Origin: Selaginella tamariscina
Lineage: Eukaryota; Streptophyta; Lycopodiopsida; Selaginellales; Selaginellaceae
Assembly: GCA_003024785.1 (NCBI GenBank)
Contig: PUQB01000022.1
Location: forward strand, 938,001 to 1,002,000
DNA: 64,000 nt
Direction: 5' to 3'
The notes under the pieces are model-generated. The model ran no database searches, had not been told where the DNA came from, and saw only the letters and a list, made by a program, of their open reading frames with translations. The position numbers and the translations under genes are program-made. This document shows, piece by piece, positions 12,700 to 23,719 of the stretch (positions within the stretch are counted from its first letter, which is position 1; each line of letters starts with the position of its first letter).

Positions 12700-13025
12700 G
12701 CACATGCTTTGGGGCCTTCGGAGCCCGATACGAACCTCAAGTCGGACTCCGACGTGAACTAGTGTGGGAGTTCGAATCAGAGTCCGAGGCCAACTCCGGG
12801 CATGACTAAGCACATCCTTGATGTACTCCTACCTGGCAGGCTGTTCAGGATAAGTACAACCCTCTTCCACGTTTCGTGATGATCGACCGCCAGGAGCCGG
12901 CGACAAGCTCTATCCTGCACGGTAGCCGTGGTCCTCTCACTGTCCGGCACCCAGTATTCATCCTGTACATATCCCCGTCCCAGGCGGTACCTCCTGTCAC
13001 GGAGCTTGTTGTGGATCGCGTGAAC
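12700..13025 (-). pseudogene. Inverted partial copy of the zeta-toxin-fold kinase fossil
   Basis: The reverse complement of about 12715-12855 matches the 3' end of the kinase fossil (about 10330-10480). About 12856-13025 matches an inner part (about 9865-10045). The intervening stretch is absent, so this is a broken, internally shortened copy. It lies directly downstream of the PPR-SMR stop codon in the opposite orientation. Confidence 0.65.
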
Positions 13026-13771
13026 TTAAATATAGTAAGTTGTGCCACTTCCACACGCACACGCACGCCCACAGCCACGTGTATACATGTGCTATGGCTA
13101 TAAACAATGTTTTCGTCAGTAATAAACGCTTCCAATCCGAATGAATTTGTATTTCACGCCAGGGTTTATCTGTACGGCACAAAATAACCAAATATTAACT
13201 CTGATATATAATATAAAATATAGAATAAGCTAAACAATTTCCCATCCCTCTTATTGTTTAAACGTCTAGAATGTACTAAACCTTGTTAATGAACGTTGCT
13301 CTGCATAGTATAAACCATTGTGTGTATGTATATGGTATAATAATAGAAAAATATACTCACCTTCTACTTCTTCAAATACAACCTCACGGCTATTTTCAGA
13401 ATCCACATAGTACTCAAGCTTGATAAAAAAACGCATTAATAACTTTAATATTTCATAATATATTGGTTTATGACATGATAAACTAATACATAACACGCTA
13501 AACATGCACTGTAATCCATGAGACTATGAGAGAGAGACAGCCATCCTACTGAGAAAGGACGAGGGTGGACATAATCTGGAATACGTGGGAGCGTAACTTT
13601 GCTAAACACACGCACACACACACACACATACATATATACGTGGAGAACGGGGATGGCTCAAATTGTTCACCAGATACACACAGAGACACGTACTGATAGG
13701 TTTATACACATATACATCTGCGTGTTCATCATATTGATAGCAACGAAGTTATACTCACATATTCGCATGTG

Positions 13772-13821
<50 letters not shown>

Positions 13822-14700
13822 TATATAAAAGAGAGAGAGAACAGTGTATTCATGTTTCTAGAACACAGACAATTTACAGTCTATGGACTGGGATTGAAGT
13901 GTATACTGATATACATGTATTCTACGTAACATGTATGTGTGTATCTACGTGTTGTATAGGTATGGGAAGTCACACATACATATGTTCAGACAACACACAC
14001 ACACACAAGCAGATCATAGAGAGAGAGACGCATAAGCACTATCATCTAGAGTTAAAGTGAAAATTAAAATACAAGTATATCTGTCTCTCTCTCTCACACA
14101 CACAAGCATATAATACATAATCACAAAAAATTCATATATAAATCTCTGCGTGTGTTCAGTCTACATCCAAAAGTTAGTATATTTAAATAAAACATAAACC
14201 TTTCAAATTATCTCTTATTGAACATGTACATATTATGCATGTACTTATACACATGTATACACTATGTATAATACCTTGTTTAGTGAGGAGCTTGAGGAGG
14301 TCCCAAGAACTGTTTTGGGGCTCTCCTGTTTTAGGGTTTCACATACTATATTTAATTAAAGAAAATTTGTATGTACATTTATCTTATTAAGGTGTGATAT
14401 ATAACACCAAAATACAAAAATATTGATATGATATAAAAATGTACGGTTTAGGGGTTAGGGTTACATAGGGTTGTTTTACCGATGAAATAATTAAGTCAAA
14501 TAATTACAGATATTCTAAAACAGCATCATGCAAAACCAAGGATAAATAATAACTTAATATATTTTTATTTGATACTTAATTTGGTTAGGTGTAATAATAT
14601 TATAATTTCTCATCTATTTTTACCTCTGTAACTATTATAGCACAAGAATGACAAACTTATAATATAGAAGGTGGAGTTCACAAATTAATATTCAATAACC
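13026..14700. other. Intergenic region with microsatellites, no gene seen
   Basis: It contains (CA)n near 13607-13630, a long (TA)n at about 13771-13827 followed by (GA)n, and short CT/CA tracts near 14083-14105. Open frames here run through simple repeats and are not credible genes. The last few hundred bases would be the promoter region of the GDSL gene. Confidence 0.6.
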
Positions 14701-14723
14701 ATGTTCACTATCTTTCTTATAAC
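14701..14723 (+). pseudogene. GDSL lipase pseudogene, 5' piece (signal peptide start)
   Basis: ATG at 14701 opens MFTIFLIT. The frame is cut after 14723 by the transposon and resumes at 22659, giving MFTIFLITLVANAHEF, a typical hydrophobic signal peptide. That continuity across the insertion is strong evidence for both the start codon and the transposon limits. Confidence 0.7.
14715..14723. repeat. 9-bp target site duplication, left copy
   Basis: TCTTATAAC at 14715-14723 is repeated exactly at 22650-22658, flanking the Mutator-like element. Nine bases is the usual duplication length for this superfamily. Confidence 0.8.
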
Positions 14724-14879
14724 GGGTCTCGGCGAAAAAGAGGCTCCCGCTGGGGAGGCTTCATATTATTCTAGTATATTCGCCGATATTTCAGGTATAT
14801 TCTAGCATATTCTAGAATATGCTCAAGAATATTCTAGAATATATAACTTAATAAAGCATTATCCTAAACCCTAAACCAT

Positions 14880-17800
14880 TTATCCTTGTAGCACCGGTGG
14901 GTCATGAACTCTGCTGCAATTCACCAGCAAACGGTGGACCTCCATCTCACTGAGCGATCGCCTTTGTAGAAAATATGTGACGTCTAGGTTCAAGCCAAGC
15001 ACACGGCTATAGCGAAGTACATGTGTACACATGGGCTCCAACTTTTGCTCTTCTGAAAGGTAGAACAACTGCATGTAGGATAAGTACTAATAGTCACCTT
15101 TGCAGAGTCATTTCCTGCCGACACAACGAAAGCCTCCTTCCGTCCTTAACTGTCACTTAACATTTCTCACACAACCTAAAAACGTCTTGGCCTTGGAAAT
15201 TCTTCTCTTGTTCCTTAGACATTTTTGTTGGAGTCCGAACCATACGTCCTTCGAAAGGTGGAATTGTTGTAGATCCAGCTCCACGTGGTGGCGATGGTGT
15301 TTTGTCCTTCTGACCCTCATTACTCTTCCTGCCGTCCCTGTAAACCTTCCAGAACAAAGCCTGCATCCTGTAGTTCTCTGACCTCCTCACTTGTCAGCTT
15401 CGTTTCCTTGAGCACAGGCCAAACCGTTGGTGGTGTTGGAATTCGTGAGAAGAATTTTGCCGTTTGGCGCTGAAACACCCTGAATCTTTTGGGCAGAACC
15501 ACATCATCTGTTGTACATACTCCTCATTCCCCAAGGCATCAATGTACATTCGTTTTCCATAGAATCCTGGTGCTGGCACTCTGCTTGGATAACCGATTGG
15601 TTTTCCACACAGAGCAGTTCCTTCCTGATTCATCCCCAAACACTTAACCTTACTAGATGCTCCGATTCGTCTGATGGCCCACTCTGTTTGAGCAATCTCT
15701 CTCTCCAAAACCTCTTCGAACCTTAACCTCTTTCTCCTGTTGTTTTGGACCACCCGCTCTGTGTACTCTACATCATGTCTGTGTGAACGTCGAGCATCAG
15801 ACTGTTCTGTTCCTGTGACTGTTCTCCTAACAGTTTGCACTCGAACGTTAGTGGTACTCGTGAACTCCGGGCTGGTCAAGTGTTCCTCGCCTTCCACCAG
15901 ATTGATAATTGTTGATGGAGATACACTTTTCCCCTCAGAGAGTTTGCGTTGCACTCGTTTCAACAGAGTTTCCTTCGAAGGCCCTGACCCTGTATACCTC
16001 CCTTCTATTGCCGCTTTCACCTTCGCACTCTGCATAACTGCATCGGTGAGGTCTAACATTGTCGCCTCCAGCAGTGGTACTCTTTTGGCCAATCTTGCTC
16101 TTCTTGCTCTCGCGTGAATCACTTCAGCATTGTTTGTAGTTGGAACGCTCGCGAGTCCTTCTTCTGTCATGTCTCCCAGTTCCGCCATGAGATGTGGTCC
16201 TCATGCCTGATCCACCAAGACAGCCATGTCTTCAAAGCTCGAATGTTTGACGCTCGTCCTTCCCAAAAAGACTCGAGAATTGCTAGTTGTTCTTTCTTAG
16301 ATTGTTCATTCAGTGCTGCAGGCCAGGCACGAGCAAGCTTCATGTGTTCTTCGCGATGTTCTTCTGCGATCCATTTCTTTGTCACCTGACACGGATTGCA
16401 TAAAGTGAAACAGACAGCTTCTTTCCCTCCCTTTCATCTTTCTCCGTTGTTGAATACTTGGCGCAAGGCTATCCATATCGCTCCAGCCTCATCCGACATG
16501 AAACCAGCAAAGTTGACATTCTCCAAACCCTGCTTCTTACAAACCTCTAGCATTGTGTTCAAGAACTTCAGCACTGCAACATTATCTTCGCGGCACATAT
16601 CTGCGTAAGCTATAGTCACCATGGATCTGACACTGCAAGAGAGCATTAGATAACGAAGATTAGAAAGTGTTATGAAGAGTTTTACAACTTACAATGGGTC
16701 ATAAAGGTGTATTCCAATTGTCGCCCAGTCTGGTACGGTGCGTGTGGTCCAGAACAACCCATTGATCATGAAGGTCTCCTCCACTTTGACACCTTCTGAT
16801 GTACTCAACTCCTGAACCCGGTCCCTCAACTGTCATTTTGAAGATCAGAGGCTGCTCCTCAGCATGCAGTTCCATCCCTGGAACATGATGCGGATGAGGT
16901 TTTCTTTGTTTCCAGAAGACCCTCGTAACCCTCTCTAAAGTGTGTCTCCTTCTGTCTTGATTGTGTAATCCAGTCCCGAGTCCTAAAGAAAGGTCACGTC
17001 AGTGTGTAGAGATCTAAAGAAAAATACCTTCGATGGTTTGTTAGAGGTTCAAGTTTTGAGAGTAAACCAGTGTACGAGACTTCTCCTTCTTCCTTGAAAA
17101 GTTCTTCAAAGATGAGCTCACGCGCGCTTGAAACTCAATCACTCGTTGATTGGTTCGCGGACTGCTCTTTACCACGTTGCTGACACTAGATCTGGCACGC
17201 TGAACGTTTGAAGCTGACACTGAGGGGCTGACTGGATGCTGATGAACACCTCTGTGAATGAACAACCTTGTAAAAGAAATGTCGTCTGGCAGAATGTAGT
17301 ACACATAAGCCGGACAAGTGTGCACTAGCAATGGCTCCTCTCCACAATGCTTACATTTCATGCCTATTACTTTGCCTGTCTCAGTTGTCTTTGCCTTCTC
17401 CACAGCACCCTTGAAGTGACATTCATTTGCTTTCTTCTCAAAAGCCAAGTAGGGGCAGTAGGATTGATGCATTTGAGATGTCCGACACATGAACTTCGAC
17501 TGACTCGCGCCGGAACATGCCAGTGTGTTGTGCTCGGGTGTGTCCAATGGTAGCAGCCATCCTTGCGATTCATCCCCAAGTACTTCTCTGTGCTTTCTTC
17601 TTTGGGGGAAGTTCGTAAATGACATTTCCATTGTATATCTGCGGTAGTTCAGAGACTCGTTTAACTTCAGACGAACCAATGAGATCCTTCCCTATCCTAC
17701 ATTTGTCTGCTCTTAGAAGACACACCAGCATGGATTCCTCACGCTCCTTGTCCGCAACCTGAACAACGGGCCCTTTGCCGGGCACAATGTGTAAAAGACA

Positions 17801-18003
17801 AACTGGTTTGATGCATTGCCTTCTGGTAACAACTCCACATCTTCTCCAGAACTCGCAGAAACTGACATCAATTGAACCACATGTATATACTGAACCAACA
17901 AGGAATGTTGAAAGCAATGAAGATCATGTTCAAACACAAAAGCATTTCCATCTTCATCGACTGGGAAATCTTTGTCAATGCCTTCATAGGTAACTCTGGC
18001 CAT
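14880..18003 (-). CDS. MULE-like DDE transposase gene, multi-exon, somewhat decayed
   Basis: Reading leftwards from the ATG at 18003, the segments include a zinc-finger-like region near 17250-17480 (GMKCKHCGEEPLLVHTCPAY, FTRLFIHRGVHQHP). A catalytic-core-like region follows at 16434-16820 (MINGLFWTTRTVPDWATIGI, then AGFMSDEAGAIWIALRQVF). After it come a helical stretch (16167-16385), a 260-residue region with further cysteines (15394-16188) and a C-terminal piece ending at 14880. The DEAG aspartate and the P-x-x-x-x-IGIHLYD context resemble Mutator-like transposases, in agreement with the 9 bp duplication. In the first acidic motif Asp appears as Asn (INGLF). Several frame changes exist, some of which may be introns, for example near 16650-16690 where splice-like signals flank the break. 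Confidence 0.6.
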
Positions 18004-18469
18004 GACAACGCAAGGAGAAAGCTCGGTGGTTTAGGAAAGCAAAGCAAAAGATTAAACACACTCTCTCGCCAAAAAAAATTATAATCGTTTAATAAACGTG
18101 AATACACGTTTGTATATAATTAATTCTACGTTGCCCAGCTCACAGTGTTCTTAATGCTGTCCTCTCTAGTATCACCGATTTAATTTAATTACTACCTTTT
18201 ATGATTTGAAATATCTTCACTTTACCAATTATTCACATATTTTAAAATAAACCCTAAATATTAATGTCACATTTATTCCGTAGGGTTCACTGTTTTCATT
18301 GCGGCTAGGGTTTTTTGGTAGATAGGGTTTACTGTTTCCACTGCGGCTAGGGTTTCTTCAATCTCAGATCTGTTTCTGAAATCTCCTCCAAGGGGCTTGA
18401 GAGGAGCGGCGCCATCCATTTCGACTCGATTCGTGCAGCCCAAGTAAATCAATCGAGATTTCTGTGCCG

Positions 18470-18840
18470 ATTTAGATTGTCGGCACCATCCTGCTCAGTC
18501 GGCGGCCACAAGGTATGTGCAATTTCTGTATTTTTAATTTGCGCTCAAATATTTTCTTTTTCAGAGATAAGGGTCTTCCCATTTGTGCCGACTGAGAGCG
18601 ACGGCACCATCCTGGTTCAGTCCACAAGGTATTTTCGATTTGTTTATTTTTTTCTTTGCGGCTCAAGTATCCGTATCACAATGTTTTTTTTTCAGAGTTA
18701 AGGTCTTCCATTTTGACTGAGGACGGCACCATCCTGGTTCAGTGCAGCCACAAGGTATTTTGATTTGTTTATTTTTTTTGCGGCTCAAGTATTTTCTTTT
18801 TTCAGAGTTAATGGGTCTTCCCATTTTGCGTCTGAGAGGG
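18470..18840 (+). repeat. Tandem repeat of mini-exon/mini-intron units in the 5' leader
   Basis: Three consecutive units of about 110-130 bases each contain CGGCACCATCCTG...CACAAG, then GTATxTT, a T-rich tract and TTTTTCAG, then AGxTAAxGGTCTTCC. Each unit therefore carries its own plausible 5' splice site, polypyrimidine tract and 3' splice site. Confidence 0.65.
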
Positions 18841-18861
18841 ACGGCACCATCCTAGCTTAAT

Positions 18862-19150
18862 CGGCACCATTATCTCTTCAGTGCCGTTTGAGAGGGTCGG
18901 CACCAACCTGTCTCAGTCGGCAGGATATGCTCTTCTTCATCTCTGTGCCGTTTGAGAGGGTCGGCACCAACCTGTCTCAGTCGGCAGGATATGCTCTTCT
19001 TCATCTCTGGGCTGTCTAAGAGGGTCGGCACCAACCTGTCTCAGGCAGGATATGCTCTTCTTCATCTCTGGGCTGTCTAAGAGGGTCGGCACCAACCTGT
19101 CTCAGTCGGCAGGATATGCTCTTCTTCATCTCTGTGCCGACTGAGAGGGT
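18862..19150 (+). repeat. Minisatellite, about 64-bp unit, carrying a bipartite GTCGGCA motif
   Basis: Four to five units repeat GAGAGGGTCGGCACCAACCT then GTCTCAGTCGGCAGGATATG then CTCTTCTTCATCTCTG. Each holds GGTCGGCA, a 12-base spacer, and AGTCGGCA. Unit identity is high, so the array expanded recently. Confidence 0.8.
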
Positions 19151-19257
19151 CGGCACCAGCTAGCTTGAGTCGGTAGCCACAAGGTTAGTCATCTTTGTTG
19201 TTTTTTTTTTGTCTCCTAATCAATTGACTTGTGTGTTTGCTTTCCAGAGTTTACAAA

Positions 19258-22200
19258 ATGGTGAGAGCTTCAAAACGTCTACTAGAGACTGCGCCTGATG
19301 AAGAGCCACGGGAAGAGAAGAGGATATCGAAGCAGAAGCGAGGCAAGAGAGGAGAACCATCTAATGTAGCAAAGGAGGATCCTCCAGTGACTCAGTCTGG
19401 AGTAGTACCAATTGAGCAGGAGCAGCCTCCATCAACCATCACAGATTTCCCGGAGAGCTCGTTGCAGTTGCCTCCTTCATCCGCTGAGGTTGCAGTCCTG
19501 AACGAGCAAGTGCAGATGACAGAGGCAGTTGAAGCTAGCGAGGACGACTTGGAGGAGGCAATCAGCAAAAAGAGAGGCCGCAGGAAAGCTGATCCAAAAG
19601 GCAAGAAGGCGAAGAGCGATAAGGAGCCGAAGGAGTTATACAGCATACCGGCTAGCCTGCATTTGGAGAGCTCAGCGAACCTTCTCGACAAAATTACTGT
19701 CAAGGGACTTGGTGATCCTCATGATGTGCCCATCTGTAGAATGCATTTGAATGAGGTGGTTCGATGAGTGAACCCAGGGGACTTGGACATGCTGGTGTCA
19801 TCGTTGAAGAAGACTAGTTATTTATGCAACACGGCCTTGTTCATTCTGTCCATCGGAGATCGACTCACTGCTGAGGAGCTATCGGAGCTGTTGAAGGACA
19901 CGTTCAGTACGAGCAGCACCGGTCTTTCGAGCAAGCTCTTACTCAGCCGGAGTACAAACAGTGGGCTTCAAGGCTCTCAAACCGGAAGTTCAGCTGCTGG
20001 GACGGGAACCATAGGCTACATGCTTTGCAGAAGCTCTACCGGGAGGATGCAGAGGACAACCAGGGATGGGCTATTCGCGTTCGATTGAGTTTCATCTCCA
20101 CGGAGAACCTCGACAATCTTCAACTGGTTTCGATGTTCCAATCGATTAACATGTGAGTATTTTCTTTTCTTTTTGTTAAGAGTCTAAACTTACAGTTTCA
20201 TTGAATAGATCTTCAGCAACATCTATGAAAACAACGCTTACCACATATTCTCCTCGCTATAAAGGCGGTCTGCACTAGTACGAAGGAACTCAGAAAATCC
20301 TGAGTCACTCACGGAGGTTGATCGTCTTGAGGTGCGGAAGTGGAAGGAGAGTTCAACAGGAAAGACGGCTTGGCATCCTCTTCCGAACCTGATCTGCGCA
20401 AAGATCCTTTTCAAGGTAACCTCCGATTTGATTGATAGGAAAGAAGTTTTTAACTTATTCTATGTGCAGAACGAGATCGACGATGATCTCGACAGAGTAG
20501 TCACCAGTGCTAAGGGCAATCCACGTTGAGCTGAACCTGAAGCAGCTAGTGTACAAGAAGCATGACAAGCGTATGCACAAGTTCCTCTCCATCATAGACC
20601 CAGACTTGGGGGAGGAGTGGTTCCAGAAGGTGACGAACATCTCTCATAAGCAGTGTCGCTGGATGGGCATTGAGAAGCTGTACGCGATGTCAAAGGCGAA
20701 GATTCCAAACATGCTACGACTCCGATACTTGAACAAGCTCACCCGTCTCGAATCCAAGGCAGAACAACAGACACTTGGGCTACCAGGCATGCAGGACAAA
20801 GAGTGGATCAAGTGGTTCACCTTGGACTTATATTAGAAGGCTGTGCGCGAGGAAGCCATTCAGATCCTTAAGGGGTTGCGAGAGGATGGTGAAGAAGTTG
20901 GAACGGATTCGACTTCATGAGCTGGTTTGACGAGATGCAAACTCGAAGCAAGTGCCTGGTCTTTCAACCCTTCCATGACTGCATACGGTTCACTTATTCG
21001 ATGGAGCCGAATGAGTTTCTGGAGCATGAGGAGTCTGCACGTCAGATGATATGGAGGTAAGCTTTCATTCCAACATAGCTACTGTCTGACTTTGTGTTAC
21101 AGGTTCATACTGGCGAAGAAATGGCACCGTCTCAGACGATGAAGCTATGGATAGATCATACAAGTGAGCCTCACATGTGGTCGAAGAGCAGAGGAGCTCT
21201 AACACCGTTCGAACGGGAGCATGTTCCATTCTTGCTCGACTATCCATCGCAACAGCCACCAGCTTGGGAGAGCTCACTATTCGACGTGCACGGCAATGAT
21301 CTACCAGCGATTGTTTGGAGCCAAACGAAGTAGAGGCTATCAGAAGAGCAAGATGAAGAAGACGGTGCGGAAGACAACTACACCTGCAAAGGGATCGGGA
21401 GTGGGACCAAGCTCTTCTACAACACCTCTACCGGCAATCAACTTTACACTCAATGAGGTGCAGCCACTTGTAGCTGGTTTGGACATCAAGGACAACCTGA
21501 TGACCTTCATCCTGACCCTGGCTGCATCCCGTGGATCCTATGACCTGGTTGTGTGCAATATGGAGGAGATGAGTAGGTCTTTCTTTGAGCCGGGTGCTTC
21601 CCAAACAGAGGTGTACACCAAGCTCCGACAACAGGTTGACAGACTACATACGGGTGAGTCACAAACGGTGTTCCAGGAAGTGGTAGGTGAATACGGCTTC
21701 AACCTCATCATCCTCGACTTGCCCAATGAGCTTGTATATGGAGGTGCTAGCATCAACAAGGACATTGTGCAGCTAGATCCGGTGAAGTTTGAAGAAGCCT
21801 TGCAGTTCAGTGGAATGCACTTGGCAGCGAGTGGTTTCATGGTTGTCTTTGCGAGTTCTCCTTCTGTTTCGGCGGTGATTCAGGCGGCTGCGGTAATCAA
21901 CTTGGAGGTTGCAGGGACTTACAGCGTCTACCGTGCACGAGGCTGGGGATACCGTGACAAAATTAAGGTAAGCTAGCTATTCAAGTTCAAGTTTAACTCG
22001 GTCTATGTGGATAACTTGTTAGTTCTCTTGGTGCTGCAAAGCTCTAAGAAAAAGTTGAAGAGGCCAAACCCTCTAGCGTTGACGAACACGATCCTCGTCG
22101 ACACCGCCGACCGTTTTCAGGAGGCTTGGTAAGGAAGTACTTTGCTTTGTTTATCCTAATGGAAGTTTGTGCAGGATGATGATTCAACCGAAGAGTGTTC

Positions 22201-22462
22201 GACTCATGCAGCTTTTGATCGAGCATCTTAGTAGACCTGGCGACCTAGTCTGGGATATTGGTTCCGGAACCGGGTCATCGTTGTTAGTTGCCGTCGAGCT
22301 CGGAAGGAATATTATAGGAACCGATAAGAGTTTCAAACTCTCTAGGTTGGCAACAAACAAGCTCACAGAGAACATTAGACTAGAGGAATTACCAACTCAA
22401 ACACCTCCACGTCCAAGCCTAGCGAGAACTGCAGCTTTACTTAAGATGAAGAAGAAACTTTA
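19258..22462 (+). CDS. ParB-like domain plus class-beta amino-methyltransferase, transposon-borne
   Basis: The gene starts at the ATG at 19258 after a spliced leader. It opens with a charged, lysine-rich N terminus (about residues 1-130). Next is a ParB/sulfiredoxin-like domain ending in FSCWDGNHRLHALQKLYRE (near 19970-20040), then helical linkers. The methyltransferase fold covers about 21540-22462. Motif order is IV first (GFNLIILDLPNE, near 21700), then the target region, then X and I (QPKSVRLMQLLIEH, GDLVWDIGSGTGSSLLVAVE, near 22180-22290). This is the permuted order of N4/N6 amino-methyltransferases such as PF01555. Introns with GT-AG ends are visible near 20152-20211, 20416-20469, 21058-21103, 21969-22040 and 22128-22173. 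Damage includes an in-frame TGA at 19765, a stop near 20270 and frame changes. The motif IV tetrad is DLPN rather than DPPY. Target base and activity are unknown. Confidence 0.7.
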
Positions 22463-22544
22463 GCTAATGTATATTGAGTAATAAATTAAGCTAATATAAA
22501 AAAGAATAAGATAGAAATACAACAGTTTTAATAGAATTCTTTTT

Positions 22545-22571
22545 TGCCGACTGGGGCCAATACTGCCGACC
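22545..22571 (-). promoter_or_regulatory. Subterminal bipartite GTCGGCA site
   Basis: Read on the minus strand this is GGTCGGCA, an 11-base spacer, then AGTCGGCA. It reproduces the half-sites and almost the spacing of the central minisatellite, about 80 bases inside the element's right end. It could be a binding site for the ParB-like or transposase protein (inference). Confidence 0.5.
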
Positions 22572-22649
22572 AGAAAGAATATTCTAAAATATTCTAGAAT
22601 ATTCGAGCCCAGGCCTCCTGGGCCCCAAGCCTCCAAAATGGCGGCACTC

Positions 22650-22658
22650 TCTTATAAC
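22650..22658. repeat. 9-bp target site duplication, right copy
   Basis: TCTTATAAC is an exact copy of 14715-14723. Confidence 0.8.
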
Positions 22659-23719
22659 ACTTGTTGCGAATGCACATGAGTTTCCTCCTTGGTTGTGTTC
22701 AACTGTTGTCTTTGGCTTCACATATTCACTTGGTGACACCGACAACTTAAACTTGGAGGCCAACAACACAAAGCCATCATGACATTATCCCTATGGTGTC
22801 ACAATTAGTCACCCATCTGGTCGTTACTCTAATAGTTGGGATCTTGGTTAAGGGGATGTGCTTCCTAGTCTGACATATAATGGTACTTCTTTTCAAAGTT
22901 TGAACGTTGGTTATGCTAGTGCAACTATGGTGATTATTCCTGACAGTACTATCTTTAGCCCACACATCTTCTCCTTCCAAGTTGAAGATTTCATTGAGCA
23001 CAAAAAGAGAATGCAACATCGATTTCCTAAAGAAAGTCAAACAGTGGTTTGAAGAAGCTCTTTACTACATTCAGATTGGAAGGGACGATATCAATGCTAA
23101 CATTTTAAATGGAATTAATTACGTTATTAACTATACTATTTCTGCAGCTATAAACGGTCTTAGATCTAGCATTATTGAGCTTTATAAGGCAGGAGCAAGA
23201 ATTTTTTATTGTTCAATATGCCTGCAATTGATTGTGTTCTGGTTTATCTCCAAGTTAATCGAGTTCCAGAATACGACTCACGAGGATGCATTATCCCTAT
23301 TAACAATCTCGTTTAGTATTATAATTCTTTAATCAAAACATTAGGTGATGAACTTAATAACAACTACACCAACATGGATATATATTATTTTAATTGGTTT
23401 GCAACTACCTTAAAAAATTTAAATAACATGTCTAAGTATAACTTCACCAATGCATGTTGTGGTTTGGGAGGTGGCAAGTTCAATTATGTAGATATGTTTG
23501 TAATATGTGTACACACACACATATATATAATGTGATATATTATAGGTCTAAATGGTTTATGTGGTTGTTCAATGGATGGGTTTATGCTATATGATGATCC
23601 TGAGAATTATATTAGATTTGATGGTGTTCATTTTAATCAACACTTTAACAAGATTATGACCAATTTTATTATGAAACAAAAGTTTGTAATTCCATCTGTC
23701 ATATTGAATTCTGGTTGTT
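22659..23719 (+). pseudogene. GDSL esterase/lipase pseudogene, main body
   Basis: After the transposon the frame resumes with ...TLVANAHEF. The block I region follows as VVFGFTYSLGDTDNLN, where intact genes read FGDSLxDTGN, so the catalytic Ser context is degraded. Then come PYGVTISHPSGRYSN, a mid-protein YKAGARIF...IDCVLVY block, NACCGLGGGKFNYVD, an intron at about 23501-23546, and the terminal IRFDGVHFNQHF block that carries the catalytic Asp-x-x-His. Several stops and frame changes separate these blocks. The family secretes lipid or cell-wall ester hydrolases. The decay after block I is consistent with loss of function following the transposon insertion. Confidence 0.7.

Larger units (their letters stand above)
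18004..19257. promoter_or_regulatory. Divergent leader/promoter region between transposase and ParB-MTase genes
   Basis: This 1.25 kb interval separates two outward-reading genes and must contain both promoters. It is AT-rich near the transposase start. From about 18470 to the methyltransferase ATG it is made of repeats. The final intron-like stretch (19185-19247) ends TTTCCAG just before the exon with the ATG, so the 5' leader of the methyltransferase mRNA is probably spliced. Confidence 0.55.
14724..22649. mobile_element. Mutator-like DNA transposon carrying a ParB-methyltransferase gene (7.9 kb)
   Basis: The element is bounded by a perfect 9 bp duplication (TCTTATAAC) and sits inside a GDSL-lipase signal peptide. 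Its ends are weakly inverted: GGGTCTCGGCG...GAGGCT on the left and, read inward, GAGTGCCGCC...GGAGGCT on the right. Both are followed by GGAGGC and by repeated ATATTCTAGAATAT palindromes. Inside are a transposase gene on the minus strand (14880-18003), a 1.25 kb divergent leader region with tandem repeats, and a ParB-methyltransferase gene on the plus strand (19258-22462). The frames show scattered damage, so this copy is probably no longer autonomous. Confidence 0.75.

Noticed and set aside
13599-14060. 153-residue open frame rich in HTHTHT and YIYIYI
   Set aside because: It is translated CA and TA microsatellite.
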